Position numbers and translations under genes: made by a program. Below are positions 1 through 9,300 of a DNA stretch of 41,744 nucleotides, piece after piece. Numbering within the stretch: the first letter of the stretch is position 1; each line of letters opens with the position of its first letter. Under the pieces are notes generated by a model. That model had not been told where the DNA came from. It did no database searches and saw nothing but the letters and a program-made list of their open reading frames with translations. Location: contig QENA01000007.1 of NCBI GenBank assembly GCA_003331045.1, positions 1 through 41,744 of the forward strand, in the 5' to 3' direction. Origin of the DNA: Candidatus Tokpelaia sp. JSC189. GTDB lineage: Bacteria; Pseudomonadota; Alphaproteobacteria; Rhizobiales; Rhizobiaceae.

Positions 1-2
1 GA

Positions 3-887
3 CTGCCAGATGATGCGCGGTATATTTCTGGGGTTCTTGGTTGTACCGTCAAGAAATGGCTGTTGTTACGTCGTCAGCTTGTTTTAGCGGGAAAGATTAA
101 TGTCAATGGAGATACGTTAAGCAATTCGCGTACAGATATTGAGCTTGGAAGATCTGCGGAGATCTTGGAGAAGTTACGCCGAAATGGTTCGAAAGGCGGT
201 TTAAGCCGCGCGGAAAATTTATTGGAAGTTGGCGAAAACTCACGGGAAACTTTTGGGAAACTATCGGCAAATTCATCTAAAGATGAACATGAATTGAATA
301 AAAACAATGTGTTAGATTTAGCAAATGCTACCATAACGCGCGTTAATACAGATACAGATACATATATAAATAGAAAAAGGAATACTACCGTATTCCCAAA
401 AAGAGTCCCCAAAAGAGGGTGTCGATTACCCGATGATTTTAAGCCTGATTTTTCTATAGCCTCATTTGAAGGTTTCACAGGTTCACAGGCGCAAAAGCTG
501 TTTTCCAGTTTCAAGGATTACTGGACAGCTAAAGCCGGCAAGGATGCAACAAAACTTGATTGGCAAGCCACATGGCGGAATTGGGTTCGTAGTCCATACA
601 ATCAAAAAATCAAGGAGGAGAAGAGCCATGGAGGCAGTGTCCATACCGGAAGCCGAAACAGACAGCCAAGCTTTACCGAAGCTCTGTTTGAAATCGATGC
701 AAGACTCGATGCCGCAAGATCTCAAACAGAGAATGGAGTCGAGTTATCCGATGGTATTTCGGGCAAAATGTGGACTGACGAAGAGGGAAAAGGAAAGATT
801 GATGCAGATGATCGATGCAACGAGTACCCACCTTTCCTTAGTAGCCAATCAAGGGCAAATTTCTCAAATGCTGGCTATCTTGTTTAA
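3..887 (+). CDS. Prophage DUF1376-type (YdaU-like) replication-associated protein, 5' end outside window
   Basis: The reading frame is open from the first bases of the window, so the N-terminus lies upstream; the first in-window start codon (TTG at 63) is not the real start. The leading residues (LPDDARYISGVLGC) and the later block with DYWTAKAGKDATKLDW and TWRNWVR match the layout I know for DUF1376 proteins of rhizobial prophages, usually found in the replication/early region. The middle is low-complexity and rich in Asn, Ser and Thr. The recognisable family similarity ends near 590. The remaining frame to 887 runs over the start of the next gene, which has a good ribosome binding site, so the last 260 bases are either a real overlap or a frame that has lost its normal stop. 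Molecular function is unproven; the family is linked to phage replication only by context. Confidence 0.65.
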   Translation: MPDDARYISGVLGCTVKKWLLLRRQLVLAGKINVNGDTLSNSRTDIELGRSAEILEKLRRNGSKGGLSRAENLLEVGENSRETFGKLSANSSKDEHELNKNNVLDLANATITRVNTDTDTYINRKRNTTVFPKRVPKRGCRLPDDFKPDFSIASFEGFTGSQAQKLFSSFKDYWTAKAGKDATKLDWQATWRNWVRSPYNQKIKEEKSHGGSVHTGSRNRQPSFTEALFEIDARLDAARSQTENGVELSDGISGKMWTDEEGKGKIDADDRCNEYPPFLSSQSRANFSNAGYLV

Positions 888-1233
888 CGCGCTCAAGGCA
901 AACGCGAGTGGAAATGATATGAAAGTGATGGCTTCGGTTTACAAGATGGTGATGAATGGCTTTCCTTATGAGATTTTACGCATAGCGATTGAAGATATTA
1001 TTTTTGGACGGGCAGATGGCTTGTCAAAAACCTTCATTCCCTCGACTGCTGAATTGCGCCAATATTGTGAAAATCTGGAACAGCAGGTTCGTGCCAGTGT
1101 TTCCTACGCAAAAAAGCTGCTCACCACGCCGGAAGAACCGGATCGCTCCCAGGTGAAACTTGTATCAACTGAGCGCATGGCTGAGCTTTTGGAAAGTTTA
1201 AAACAGCCTATTGCGGGCCAGGAGGTATTTTGA
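628..1233 (+). CDS. Prophage hypothetical protein (201 aa)
   Basis: I do not recognise a family. ATG at 628 is chosen because AAGGAGGAG lies just upstream (about 610-618); the longer open frame back to 466 begins inside the upstream gene without such a site. The product is soluble, charged and largely helical in appearance, with no signal peptide or membrane segment. It has a basic KREKERLMQM stretch near residue 55. It lies between a DUF1376-type protein and a RusA-like resolvase, a position that in rhizobial prophages belongs to the replication/recombination block. The stop codon (TGA at 1231-1233) overlaps the ATG of the resolvase, which suggests translational coupling. Being a real gene is well supported; the role is unknown. 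Confidence 0.6.
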   Translation: MEAVSIPEAETDSQALPKLCLKSMQDSMPQDLKQRMESSYPMVFRAKCGLTKREKERLMQMIDATSTHLSLVANQGQISQMLAILFNALKANASGNDMKVMASVYKMVMNGFPYEILRIAIEDIIFGRADGLSKTFIPSTAELRQYCENLEQQVRASVSYAKKLLTTPEEPDRSQVKLVSTERMAELLESLKQPIAGQEVF

Positions 1234-1646
1234 TGTTGAAGCTTGATCTTCCATTTCCGCCATCAGTGAATGGTCTTTATAGGAATGGTGGTATGAAGAA
1301 GGGCCGACATAGAACAGCCCGTTACAAGGCTTGGGTTCGAGAGGCCTCGCTTTGTGTTGGAGAGGTTCACCGCAAAGCTATGTCTGCTTACAGCCTATTG
1401 ATTGTCTTAAAGCGTCCGGACAGACGGATGCGTGATCTTGGCAATTATGAAAAGGCGATTTCTGATCTTCTGGTTTCCCATGGGGTTGTCAGGGATGATA
1501 GCGATTGCTGCTCCTTAATGATGAAATGGCATGATGCAATGGATGGGGCCGGTATGGTGAGCTCCCCTACAGGAGCTTCGTGTGTCGTCTCGGAGTGTTT
1601 GGTGATTGTGCAGCAGGAACCCACTGACAGGAGTTCGCTCTCATGA
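1233..1646 (+). CDS. RusA-family Holliday junction resolvase
   Basis: The 137-residue product has the RusA layout: N-terminal LPFPPSVNGLYR, then a central acidic motif with RDLGNYEKAISD (Asp68, Asp78) and VVRDDSD (Asp88/Asp89). These match the spacing of the catalytic aspartates of RusA, which cuts four-way DNA junctions as a dimer. Length is close to the usual 120-140. The start is taken at ATG 1233, with GGAGGT at 1221-1226; the TTG at 1230 is less likely. The ATG overlaps the stop of the upstream gene. Phages use such enzymes to resolve branched replication or packaging intermediates. The assignment rests on motifs only. The gene appears intact. Confidence 0.8.
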   Translation: MLKLDLPFPPSVNGLYRNGGMKKGRHRTARYKAWVREASLCVGEVHRKAMSAYSLLIVLKRPDRRMRDLGNYEKAISDLLVSHGVVRDDSDCCSLMMKWHDAMDGAGMVSSPTGASCVVSECLVIVQQEPTDRSSLS

Positions 1647-1720
1647 GGGATGGTGCATATTTGAGGGCGAAGGCAGGAAGGCATGCAACCCATAGAGGAG
1701 ATAGGAAAGTGGGATTATAA
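1643..1720 (+). CDS. Short reading frame coupled to RusA gene, probable 5' remnant of a phage gene
   Basis: ATG at 1643 overlaps the rusA-like stop (ATGA). The frame runs 25 codons (start MRDGAYLRAKAG) to TAA at 1718-1720. The four-base overlap is the usual phage arrangement, so this was probably the start of a longer gene whose rest has decayed or been deleted; the following 1.5 kb has no good coding frame. It could also be a genuine very small protein. No family is recognisable. Confidence 0.35.
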   Translation: MRDGAYLRAKAGRHATHRGDRKVGL

Positions 1721-3218
1721 GAGTAATTACTATGTATATAGCTATATCTCTTTAAGATAAAAGATCCTGTATAATGAAAATCCACCGGAGCAAAGTGAAA
1801 ACGACACAAATTTAATTATGGCTGGAACTATCTAACCGCCCAAAAAGGATTTAATAGCCATTCCCATAATGCCAACTATAATGAGATCCAAAATTATCGA
1901 ATTGGCACCGAATCCCCTTTCATTTATCGCAACTTTAGATTCTAATCTGAATAAACCCTTTAGATAAATTCAAATACATTAAATGCCACGGTAGCTATTA
2001 TTTTTTCTCCTTAACAAACAAAAACGCTCTCTACATAATCAATTACAGTGCGCTTAGAGACGATCGCTATAGATCCTAATCTGTCTCTAAAATTTTGGAG
2101 ATGCTATTTTCTGGTATAAATTCGCTTGGGATTGTGAATTTCCCTTCGGCCTATATTAACATTTATAGGCATTTACTACTGTTTGATCTATAATAGAAAA
2201 ACAAGTATTTGGGACGAGATCAATTTCACATAATTTTGATAAAAACACCGGCGGGCTGACCTTATTGATTGACAAAACATCAACGTGCAAGAAAAGTCAA
2301 TCTCTTTTGGGAAGATCGTAGCCAACAATAATAGGAAAATCTGAAAACCTCTGCAATTCCCTTGTGCCCTAACATCCGACCCTGTACTCACCCAACTGAT
2401 AAGGGAAACGTATTTTCTTTCAGCATCAGAATCATCACTCTATTCTGAATCTGTTCCCTCCATCAACCAAAAAATAGTAGTTTTTAGAACCGAAGCAAAA
2501 GCAATAGACGTCCTTGTTGATACCCTTTATCAAAATTTCCGATTTTAACACTTCTTCGTATACCCAAAATAGAAAAATTCGAGAGGATAACCATCACTGA
2601 TGCTCTGCTCTCAAACAATCCCAAAGCTTCTAATATTATGATCTTATTACATTCCAAAATTTTATCAAGCATTTGATTTCAAAACGATTTTTCCCTGCCA
2701 TTAAAGTCGATATTATTTTTGTTTTTATCCTGAATTATTTAAAATAATTACCTAATAACGAATGCATGATTGAGATTTCATACCTACTGAAAGTCATTGA
2801 TGTCTATAGATCTGCTATGGGGTTGACGGATAGCAATATTAACACATACGCTCTCAACGAAAGCAAAAAAATAAACAGTATGCGATAGCAGAAATATCAA
2901 GGTGAACCGATTTAACTGTGCATTAAATTCGGATTTTGTTTTGGAGGTGAATAGGAGATTACCAGCATCACCTATGATTTCGCTGACAAAGTATTGAAAA
3001 TCGGGCAGAGCGGGCTGCTGTTCTGATTGATATCCGCAAGGCCAGATCATTCTGGCGCAATTATCCGCTTATCGATGAATTGACACAAGCACACCACATC
3101 CCCAAAGAGCAAGAGGGATAGGCTCTGAGGCCTTTGCCGAACATATCGTTAAGCAGAACTCTCACAAATCAAGAACAGGATACCTGCCTAGAAGCTTTCT
3201 TTATTGGAGAAAAAGGCA
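1721..3218. other. Gene-poor stretch inside the prophage fragment, probable deletion scar
   Basis: About 1.5 kb without a convincing gene. Frames on both strands are short and have no ribosome binding sites. One plus-strand piece at 2987-3121 reads like protein (it contains DIRKARSFWRNYPL and ends QAHHIPKEQEG) but has no start, so it is likely a gene fragment. The expected head, portal and tail genes of a phage are missing between the replication genes and the lysis genes, so the stretch probably marks a large deletion followed by drift. Confidence 0.4.
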
Positions 3219-3623
3219 ATGCGCAAAAAAACGAATGAATATGGCTTGGAAAAGCTCAAGGAATGGGAAGGATGCCACCTTGGAGCTTATCAGGATAAAT
3301 CTTGTATCTGGACAATTGGCTACGGTTTGACCGGGGGTTCTGGCGTTATCAAACCTGTAAGAGGTATGAAAATGATTCACAAGCAGCCTAACGATTTACT
3401 TATTAACCGTCAGGCATCCGAGATAGGCCGTTGGGCCAAGAGCGAGTTTGTGTTATCCGGATACGCAAAATCGCTATTAGATAACGAAAACGTTTTTATC
3501 AAGCCCGAAACACTTGGGCCTATTCCCGAGGCCACAGCAGGACTTACAAGTCTTGCAATGCTAATAGTTTGTCTTATTAGCACTTTGTATTTCATTCGCC
3601 AAATACGAAGGAAAACAGCGTGA
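3219..3623 (+). CDS. Phage endolysin (GH24 lysozyme) with internal deletion
   Basis: The N-terminus is a T4-type lysozyme: Glu17 in KEWEG, Asp26 in YQDK and Thr32 in WTIGYG keep the family's exact E-8-D-5-T spacing. After GMKMIHKQ (about residue 56) the sequence jumps to LLINRQASEIGRWAKSEFV, which resembles the region near the C-terminus of rhizobial phage lysozymes. A hydrophobic tail (TSLAMLIVCLISTLYFI) follows. At 134 residues it is clearly shorter than the usual 150 or more, so roughly 80-100 residues of the catalytic lobe have been lost in frame. ATG 3219 is preferred over TTG 3204 because GGAG/AAGG lies just upstream. Family identity is clear; peptidoglycan cleavage by this product is doubtful. 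It is followed by two small membrane genes with overlapping starts, a normal lysis cassette layout. Confidence 0.75.
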   Translation: MRKKTNEYGLEKLKEWEGCHLGAYQDKSCIWTIGYGLTGGSGVIKPVRGMKMIHKQPNDLLINRQASEIGRWAKSEFVLSGYAKSLLDNENVFIKPETLGPIPEATAGLTSLAMLIVCLISTLYFIRQIRRKTA

Positions 3624-3901
3624 TGCTTTTTCTGTATCGTGCGGGGTTGATTATCTCATGTCTTGCAGTCGGCTTTGCAAGCGGCTTCTTCCATGGACAG
3701 AGAATTGGTCGCAAGGTCGCATTGAAAGGTGCAGTCATTGCCTATCAAAAGCGGGAGAGAATCAATGGGGATGTATCGAAGCTTAACGATATTGATCTGT
3801 GTATTGCCCTTGGTGGGTTACCAGATGAATGCGCCTCCCTCGTGCTCGGGATGGCAGAATCCCTTGAAGACAAAAAATCCGGCAAGAATGATCAAAAATG
3901 A
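3623..3901 (+). CDS. Small membrane-anchored phage lysis protein (spanin-like position)
   Basis: The 92-residue product has one N-terminal membrane segment (LIISCLAVGFASGFFHG) and then a soluble helical part containing KRERINGDVSKLNDI and CIALGGLPDECA. Small proteins of this shape follow the lysozyme in rhizobial prophages, where an inner-membrane spanin is expected; spanin function is inferred from position and topology only. The ATG at 3623 overlaps the endolysin stop (TGATG); a GTG at 3620 is an alternative. The stop overlaps the next possible start (ATGA at 3898-3901). I found no lipobox protein nested in another frame that would be a clear outer-membrane partner. Confidence 0.55.
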   Translation: MLFLYRAGLIISCLAVGFASGFFHGQRIGRKVALKGAVIAYQKRERINGDVSKLNDIDLCIALGGLPDECASLVLGMAESLEDKKSGKNDQK

Positions 3902-4311
3902 GCCTGACTTGTCCTGCTGGATTATTGCAACAGGTCATTTTGATCAAAAATAAAAAATGGAAAAATAAAATGCCGGAAAAGAACTTGCACCATGAATGGA
4001 TAATGACTCTATGGGCTATCCTTTCAACAGCCCTGGCAGGTGCGCTCGGGGCTCTGGTCAGACAAATCAATGAACCTAAGCGAAAATGGACAAAACGCGT
4101 CATTGAATGGATCGCTGGAGCATGTTGCGCTATCTACGGCGCTGAGCTGGTTGCACTGACACTTTATCACAGCCTCGAAAAACTTGATCTTATCAACCAA
4201 GGTCATGTGATCCCGGAAAAAATAACAGGCCTTGCAGGGTTCCTCTGTGGAGCTTTAGGCGTGGAAGCAATCAACGGTCTTATCATTCTCATTAAAGGAA
4301 AAACAAAATAA
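3898..4311 (+). CDS. Putative phage holin-like membrane protein
   Basis: Three hydrophobic segments are visible: MTLWAILSTALAGALGALV, EWIAGACCAIYGAELVALTL and GLAGFLCGALGVEAINGLII, with basic residues between the first two. Size (about 115-137 residues), the membrane segments and position next to the endolysin fit a holin or holin-like protein that would permeabilise the inner membrane. The start is uncertain: ATG 3898 overlaps the previous stop, but the 24 residues it adds look atypical. ATG 3970 (start MPEKNLHHEW) gives a more natural protein but has no good ribosome binding site. It is the last gene of the lysis cassette and of this prophage fragment. No specific holin family is claimed. 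Confidence 0.55.
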   Translation: MSLTCPAGLLQQVILIKNKKWKNKMPEKNLHHEWIMTLWAILSTALAGALGALVRQINEPKRKWTKRVIEWIAGACCAIYGAELVALTLYHSLEKLDLINQGHVIPEKITGLAGFLCGALGVEAINGLIILIKGKTK

Positions 4312-4495
4312 CCGCTATTTACATAGAAGATACCTTCAATTCTATTAGATTAAGCTACCTTAAATTTGAAATCAGGTATACTGACTGAAATTGGAGACCC
4401 CACAGTCTTAAATGCAGATTCAACCTGGCTCACGATGTCATCCAAGACGGCGTATTAATTGCGCCAAGGAATGAATATTTTTGTAATCTTTATCT

Positions 4496-4744
4496 TTACA
4501 GACATGGTATAAGAAAACATTTCAGTATTATCATTATAGGCTGTTCAATACAGCGCCCTTTACCGTTGGTTTCTTTCAAGGTTAAAGGGATATGTTTGTT
4601 TATGACATAATGTGCTGCTATAGCTTCTTCAATGGCTTTCCGAACATTAACAGCAACCTCTTTTTGATTATCACAAAATGTTATTATTTCTAGAAATGAT
4701 GGAACCGTAACCATCCAATTGATTTGACTGCCTTCTGTTTCATC
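4496..4744 (-). pseudogene. HicB-like antitoxin remnant
   Basis: Reading leftward, the frame gives NWMVTVPSFLEIITFCDN followed by VRKAIEEAIAAH and then IPLTLKE. This matches the course of HicB-family antitoxins: a partial RNase-H-like fold with a pattern like VTVPxLPExxTFGD, then an AREAIEEAIAA helix, then IPxP. The conserved Gly after TF is Cys here. A stop codon sits upstream of 4744, where the N-terminal strand should begin, and the tail after 4560 is degenerate. No HicA toxin gene was seen nearby. HicB antitoxins bind HicA mRNA interferases and repress their operon. This copy is probably dead. The similarity is by eye. Confidence 0.4.
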
Positions 4745-5078
4745 TCAGAAGAATTGCAGAATACCTGCTTCTAGTCTAAGAGAAATCTTCTTATGGTTTT
4801 TGACACGCAGGCTTGATTCGATTCTGGTCGTTGCCATCAGTGTATTTCCAGCTACCGTGAAGCTGGTATAATATCAGAAGAAAAATAAAAACAGATTCTT
4901 AAAGTGGATAAATAAGCCATAGAACCTATTAAGAAACTCCATTCCTAGAGAAAGAAATTTAAAAAATCAAGACGCTATACAAAAATAACTTTATGCCGTC
5001 TCCAGCAACAATCAAGCATACGCCATTAAAATCTTCCCTACAAAAACTAATTTCAGTGCATTAACTCACGAATAGTGG

Positions 5079-5105
5079 TTGAGAAATGTTCTAATTTGCT
5101 ATAAT
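5079..5105 (+). promoter_or_regulatory. Possible sigma-70-type promoter for purCSQL
   Basis: TTGAGA (5079-5084) and TATAAT (5100-5105) are separated by 15 bases, about 50 bases upstream of the purC ATG. The -10 box is a perfect consensus; the spacer is shorter than the ideal 17. No purine riboswitch or PUR-box-like palindrome was recognised. Confidence 0.4.
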
Positions 5106-5157
5106 TGATGGGTGCACAATCGACTTTACATCACGCTCATTCTCAAGAGAATTTATA

Positions 5158-5937
5158 ATGCATCATCGTCGTCGTATTTATGAAGGCAAAGCTAAAATAA
5201 TTTTTGAAGGACCTGAGCCAGGTACCTACATCCAGTTTTTTAAAGATAACGCAACAGCCTTCAATGCAAAGAAGCATGAGGTTATTGACGGCAAAGGGGT
5301 GCTTAACAACCGGATTTCTGAATATATCTTCACTCAACTCAATCGGCTTGGCATTCCTACTCATTTTATCAGACGGCTTAATATGCGTGAGCAAATTATC
5401 CGTTCTGTTGAAATCATACCGCTCGAAGTTGTTCTACGTAATGTAGCTGCAGGCTCCCTTGCCAAACGTCTTGGAATCCAGGAAGGGACTCCTCTGCCGT
5501 GTTCGGTGATTGAGTTTTATTACAAGAAAGATGAGCTTGATGATCCCATGGTTTCTGAGGAGCATATCGCTGCTTTTGGTTGGGCAAGTCCGCAAGAGCT
5601 AGAGGAGATCAAGGCGCTTTCCGTTCGTATCAATGATTTTCTTTCGGGCCTTTTTCTCGCTGTTGGTATTCAGCTTATAGACTTTAAAATAGAATTTGGT
5701 CGCCTTTGGGAAGGTGATATGATGAGTGTAGTTCTGGCTGATGAAATCTCGCCGGACTCAGCTCGTCTCTGGGATATAGCGACCGATGAGAGGTTGGATA
5801 AAGATCGCTTTCGCCGCAACATGGGTGGATTGATTGAAGCTTACCAGGAAGTGGCCCGCAGACTCGGCATTATGAATGAGAATGAGCTCCCTCGCCCTAA
5901 AGGACCTGTTCTCGTGAATAACGTATCCGTTCTATAG
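5158..5937 (+). CDS. purC: Phosphoribosylaminoimidazole-succinocarboxamide synthase
   Basis: PurC joins aspartate to CAIR with ATP to give SAICAR in cytoplasmic purine synthesis. The 259-residue product is of normal length for the alphaproteobacterial form. It starts [15 protein letters not shown] and contains the strongly conserved [18 protein letters not shown] block (about residues 86-103), the IDFKIEFG motif (about 180) and SPDSARLWD (about 200), which form the SAICAR synthetase ATP and substrate sites. ATG 5158 is preceded by AAGAGAA. It is the first gene of a tight purC-purS-purQ-purL run with gaps of 15-20 bases and then about 145, so co-transcription is likely. Confidence 0.97.
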   Translation: MHHRRRIYEGKAKIIFEGPEPGTYIQFFKDNATAFNAKKHEVIDGKGVLNNRISEYIFTQLNRLGIPTHFIRRLNMREQIIRSVEIIPLEVVLRNVAAGSLAKRLGIQEGTPLPCSVIEFYYKKDELDDPMVSEEHIAAFGWASPQELEEIKALSVRINDFLSGLFLAVGIQLIDFKIEFGRLWEGDMMSVVLADEISPDSARLWDIATDERLDKDRFRRNMGGLIEAYQEVARRLGIMNENELPRPKGPVLVNNVSVL

Positions 5938-5952
5938 AACAGGAAATAGATA

Positions 5953-6195
5953 ATGAAAGCTCGTGTTACCGTTACCCTGAAAACTGGTGTTCTTGACCCT
6001 CAGGGAAAGGCTATTCTTAGTGCGCTGGGTAACCTTGCATTCAATAATGTACAATCCGTGCGCCAAGGTAAGGTTTTTGATATCATTTTGAATGAAAATG
6101 ATATTGAAACAGCTCGAAAGCAATTAGAAACTATGTGCGAAAAACTTTTAGTAAATACGGTTATTGAAAATTATTATATCGAGTTTTTTCTCTGA
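5953..6195 (+). CDS. purS: FGAM synthase, PurS subunit
   Basis: PurS is the small bridging subunit of the three-part FGAM synthase (PurL-PurQ-PurS) that amidates FGAR with glutamine-derived ammonia. The 80-residue product starts KARVTVTLKTGVLDPQGKAI, the family signature, and keeps VRQGKVFDI. Its size is normal. AGGAAATAG lies just upstream of ATG 5953. Occurrence of separate purS and purQ fits alphaproteobacteria and Gram-positives rather than gammaproteobacteria, which use one large PurL. Confidence 0.96.
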   Translation: MKARVTVTLKTGVLDPQGKAILSALGNLAFNNVQSVRQGKVFDIILNENDIETARKQLETMCEKLLVNTVIENYYIEFFL

Positions 6196-6215
6196 TTCGG
6201 AAACGGTAGCATTCC

Positions 6216-6884
6216 ATGAAAACTGCAATTATCCAGTTTCCTGGTCTTAATCGCGATCATGATATGGTTGCAGCGCTGAAAAAGATTACCGGCTATCTTC
6301 CTTATAAAATCTGGCAGACAGAGACAGCTTTGCCAAATGTTGACATGATCATTATCCCTGGCGGTTTTTCCTATGGAGATTATCTGCGCTGCGGAGCAAT
6401 TGCCGCACGCCAGCCTGTCATACAGGCTATTCGTGAAAAAGCCGAAAAAGGTGTTATGGTTCTTGGTGTTTGCAATGGTTTTCAGATTTTGCTAGAAGCC
6501 GGTCTGCTCGAAGGAACACTGATGCGTAATGCTTCGCTTAAATTTATCTGTCGGGAAGTTAGACTTGAAGTGGCAAATGCAGAGACTACTTTCTCATGCG
6601 GTTACAGTTTAGGGCAGATTATCCGCTGTCCTGTTGCCCATCATGATGGTAACTATTTTGCTGATAAAAAAACCCTGAAGCGGCTTGAGGATAATGACCA
6701 GGTAGTTTTCCGATATGCCCAGAAAGATAATCCGAATGGTTCGATTCACGATATTGCTGGTATTATCAACAAGCAGGGCAATGTGCTCGGTATGATGCCT
6801 CATCCTGAAAATTTCATTGAACCCGCCCATGGTGGCACGGATGGACGAGTTCTCTTTACTTCTGCATTGGGAATTACTTCATGA
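6216..6884 (+). CDS. purQ: FGAM synthase, PurQ glutaminase subunit
   Basis: PurQ is the class I glutamine amidotransferase that supplies ammonia to PurL. The 222-residue product carries the nucleophile elbow [10 protein letters not shown] with Cys86, the [15 protein letters not shown] block (about 46-60), and the His196/Glu198 pair in MMPHPEN, so the Cys-His-Glu triad is complete. Length is normal. The gene follows purS by 20 bases. Its stop codon overlaps a 19-codon hydrophobic frame (6881-6940) that separates it from purL. Confidence 0.97.
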   Translation: MKTAIIQFPGLNRDHDMVAALKKITGYLPYKIWQTETALPNVDMIIIPGGFSYGDYLRCGAIAARQPVIQAIREKAEKGVMVLGVCNGFQILLEAGLLEGTLMRNASLKFICREVRLEVANAETTFSCGYSLGQIIRCPVAHHDGNYFADKKTLKRLEDNDQVVFRYAQKDNPNGSIHDIAGIINKQGNVLGMMPHPENFIEPAHGGTDGRVLFTSALGITS

Positions 6885-6940
6885 AAATTTTTTCGTTATT
6901 GTTTCTGTTGTATTTTTGGGCATTCTTTTCTGGCCTGTAA
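6881..6940 (+). CDS. Very small hydrophobic frame between purQ and purL
   Basis: ATG 6881 overlaps the purQ stop (ATGA). The frame encodes 19 residues, nearly all hydrophobic or aromatic ([19 protein letters not shown]), ending TAA at 6938-6940. It has the look of a single membrane helix or a shortened signal peptide. It could be a real micropeptide, a remnant of a gene between purQ and purL, or chance. No family is recognised. Confidence 0.3.
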   Translation: MKIFSLLFLLYFWAFFSGL

Positions 6941-7029
6941 AAGAATAGTTGAGGAATCCACTTCGAAGACAGGTAAAACTGTCGACGATAGGCATTCGCA
7001 TTATAGTAGGGACTTGGAGCAATATACGG

Positions 7030-9246
7030 ATGACTGTTTGCAATCATGCCATTATTAATGAAGAACTTGTCCGTATTCATGGCTTGCAGTCAGATGAGTA
7101 CCAGCGTATTATTAGTCTGATAGGACGAGAACCTACATTAACCGAACTTGGTATTTTTTCGGCAATGTGGAATGAGCACTGCTCCTATAAATCTTCTAAA
7201 AAATGGTTGAAGACTCTGCCAACTGAAGGAAAATACGTTATTCAGGGTCCGGGTGAAAATGCTGGTGTTGTTGATATCGGCAATGGCAATTGCATTGTTT
7301 TCAAAATGGAAAGCCATAATCACCCCTCCTGTATTGAACCTTATCAAGGAGCAGCAACAGGCATGGGTGGCATTTTGCGGGATATATTTACCATGGGTGC
7401 GCGTCCTGTTGCAGCTATGAATGCGCTGCGTTTAGGTATGCCTGACCATCCGCGCACCCGTCATCTGATTGGTGGTATTGTCGCCGGCATTTCTGATTAT
7501 GGTAATGCCTTTGGAGTGCCAACAGTAGGTGGAGAGGTAAATTTTGATAGGCGATATAATGGCAATATTCTGGTTAATACCTTTGCAGCTGGCATTGCCC
7601 GCACTGATGGTATTTTCTACTCAAAAGCTGAAGGCGTAGGTCTTCCTATTGTTTATCTAGGTGCCCGGACTGGGCGTGATGGAATCGGCGGAGCAACAAT
7701 GGCTTCGGCAGAATTTGATAATGAAAATGAGAAAAAACGTCCGGCTGTACAGATTGGTGATCCATTTACAGAAAAATGCCTGTTTGAAGCATGCCTTGAG
7801 CTGATGGATAGCGGTGCTGTTATTGCTATTCAGGATATGGGTGCAGCTGGCCTCACCTGTTCCGCTGTGGAAATGGGCGCAAAGGGTAACCTCGGCGTTG
7901 AACTCGATCTCAACCGGGTGCCGGTGCGCGAAACCAACATGACTGCCTATGAAATAATGCTCTCTGAAAGTCAAGAGCGAATGCTCATGATTCTACAGCC
8001 AGAAAAAGAAAAGCAAGCCGAGACAATCTTTTGTAAGTGGGGTCTAGATTTTTCTATTATCGGTAAAACTACGGACGACTTGCGATTCCGGATCCTGCAT
8101 CAGAGAGAAGAAGTTGCCAACTTGCCGATCAAGGAACTAGGTGATCAGGCACCGGAGTATGACCGCCCATGGATAGAGCCCATAAAACCAGCATTAATTG
8201 ATCTCATACATGTCGATAAAGTGAATGATCTAGGTGGGTCTCTGTTGAAGATCCTCAATTCTGCTGACCATTCATCGCGCCGCTGGGTATATGAACAGTA
8301 TGATACGATTATCCAAGGCAATACTCTTATATGCCCTGGCAGCAATGCCGGAATTATTCGTATTGAAGGGGATGAAAAACGAGCTCTTGCCTTTTCTTCC
8401 GATGTAACGCCCCGTTATTGCCAAGCAGACCCTTATGAAGGAGGAAAACAAGCTGTTGCAGAATGCTGGCGTAATATTACGGCAAGTGGAGCTACACCTA
8501 TTGCTGCGACTGACAATCTCAATTTCGGAAACCCGGAAAAGCCAGAAATCATGGGGCAACTTGTTCTTGCGATCAAAGGTATCGGTGATGCCTGTCGGGC
8601 CCTGGATTTTCCCATCGTTTCGGGAAATGTTTCACTTTATAATGAAACAAACGGCGAATCTATCCCTCCAACGCCAACAATAGCTGGTGTTGGCCTTATT
8701 GCTGACTGGAAAAATATAGCTACAATCGGTAATATAAAAGAAGGTGATTACCTTCTTCTGATCGGCGGAGATGGAACACACCTGGGCCAATCGATTTATC
8801 TACGTGATATTCTGGGCAGAAGTGAAGGAATACCACCACCGGTAGATCTCGCTATCGAAAAGCGTAATGGTGATTTTATCCGGGAACATATTGAATATGG
8901 CTACATCCATGCCTGCAATGATATTTCTGACGGCGGCTTGGCACTTGCTCTTGCTGAAATGATCATAAAATCCGGCCACGGTGCCACAATTGAACTTTCT
9001 GATGGGCCATCCCATGCCATACTTTTTGGAGAGGATCAGAGCCGCTATATTATAGCAGTTGATCAAAACCGAGTTGATACTATCATAAAAAAGGCAAAAA
9101 ATCTCGCTATTTCCGCACGTCTTCTGGGATTAATTGGTGGCAAAGCCCTTTCCGTCAAAGATTGTTTTACATTGCCGGTCTTGGAAATGCTCCATGCCTA
9201 TGAAAGCTGGTTTCCTGATTATATGGAACAAAATAATTCTGGTTGA
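7030..9246 (+). CDS. purL: FGAM synthase, PurL large subunit
   Basis: PurL uses ATP and ammonia from PurQ to convert FGAR to FGAM. The product from ATG 7030 has 738 residues, the normal length of the small-type PurL. Motifs include [15 protein letters not shown] (about residues 40), the KMESHNHPS active-site block (about 95) followed by [21 protein letters not shown] (about 265) and in the C-terminal half [14 protein letters not shown] and NDISDGGLA, giving two AIR-synthase-type repeats. The frame is open back to 6949, but the extra 27 residues are atypical and GGAG lies just before 7030. It follows purQ with only the 19-codon frame between, so the three FGAM synthase subunits should be co-expressed. 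Confidence 0.97.
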   Translation: MTVCNHAIINEELVRIHGLQSDEYQRIISLIGREPTLTELGIFSAMWNEHCSYKSSKKWLKTLPTEGKYVIQGPGENAGVVDIGNGNCIVFKMESHNHPSCIEPYQGAATGMGGILRDIFTMGARPVAAMNALRLGMPDHPRTRHLIGGIVAGISDYGNAFGVPTVGGEVNFDRRYNGNILVNTFAAGIARTDGIFYSKAEGVGLPIVYLGARTGRDGIGGATMASAEFDNENEKKRPAVQIGDPFTEKCLFEACLELMDSGAVIAIQDMGAAGLTCSAVEMGAKGNLGVELDLNRVPVRETNMTAYEIMLSESQERMLMILQPEKEKQAETIFCKWGLDFSIIGKTTDDLRFRILHQREEVANLPIKELGDQAPEYDRPWIEPIKPALIDLIHVDKVNDLGGSLLKILNSADHSSRRWVYEQYDTIIQGNTLICPGSNAGIIRIEGDEKRALAFSSDVTPRYCQADPYEGGKQAVAECWRNITASGATPIAATDNLNFGNPEKPEIMGQLVLAIKGIGDACRALDFPIVSGNVSLYNETNGESIPPTPTIAGVGLIADWKNIATIGNIKEGDYLLLIGGDGTHLGQSIYLRDILGRSEGIPPPVDLAIEKRNGDFIREHIEYGYIHACNDISDGGLALALAEMIIKSGHGATIELSDGPSHAILFGEDQSRYIIAVDQNRVDTIIKKAKNLAISARLLGLIGGKALSVKDCFTLPVLEMLHAYESWFPDYMEQNNSG

Positions 9247-9300
9247 TTGTTTTAGTCGCAGACTATAATAAAAAGCACTAACTTATTAGGAGAAAGTCCA

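Larger units (their letters stand above)
4312..5157. other. Spacer between prophage fragment and purC, with a toxin-antitoxin remnant
   Basis: This AT-rich stretch marks the right border of the prophage fragment. It holds a HicB-like remnant on the minus strand (4496-4744) and a plausible purC promoter (5079-5105). No intact gene, tRNA or clear attachment repeat was seen. Confidence 0.5.

Noticed and set aside
3729-3953. Nested second spanin (Rz1-like) frame inside the small lysis gene
   Set aside because: It has a hydrophobic start but no lipobox cysteine; likely a shadow frame.
6949-7029. N-terminal extension of PurL
   Set aside because: PurL homologues begin near ATG 7030, which has a ribosome binding site; the extension has no similarity.
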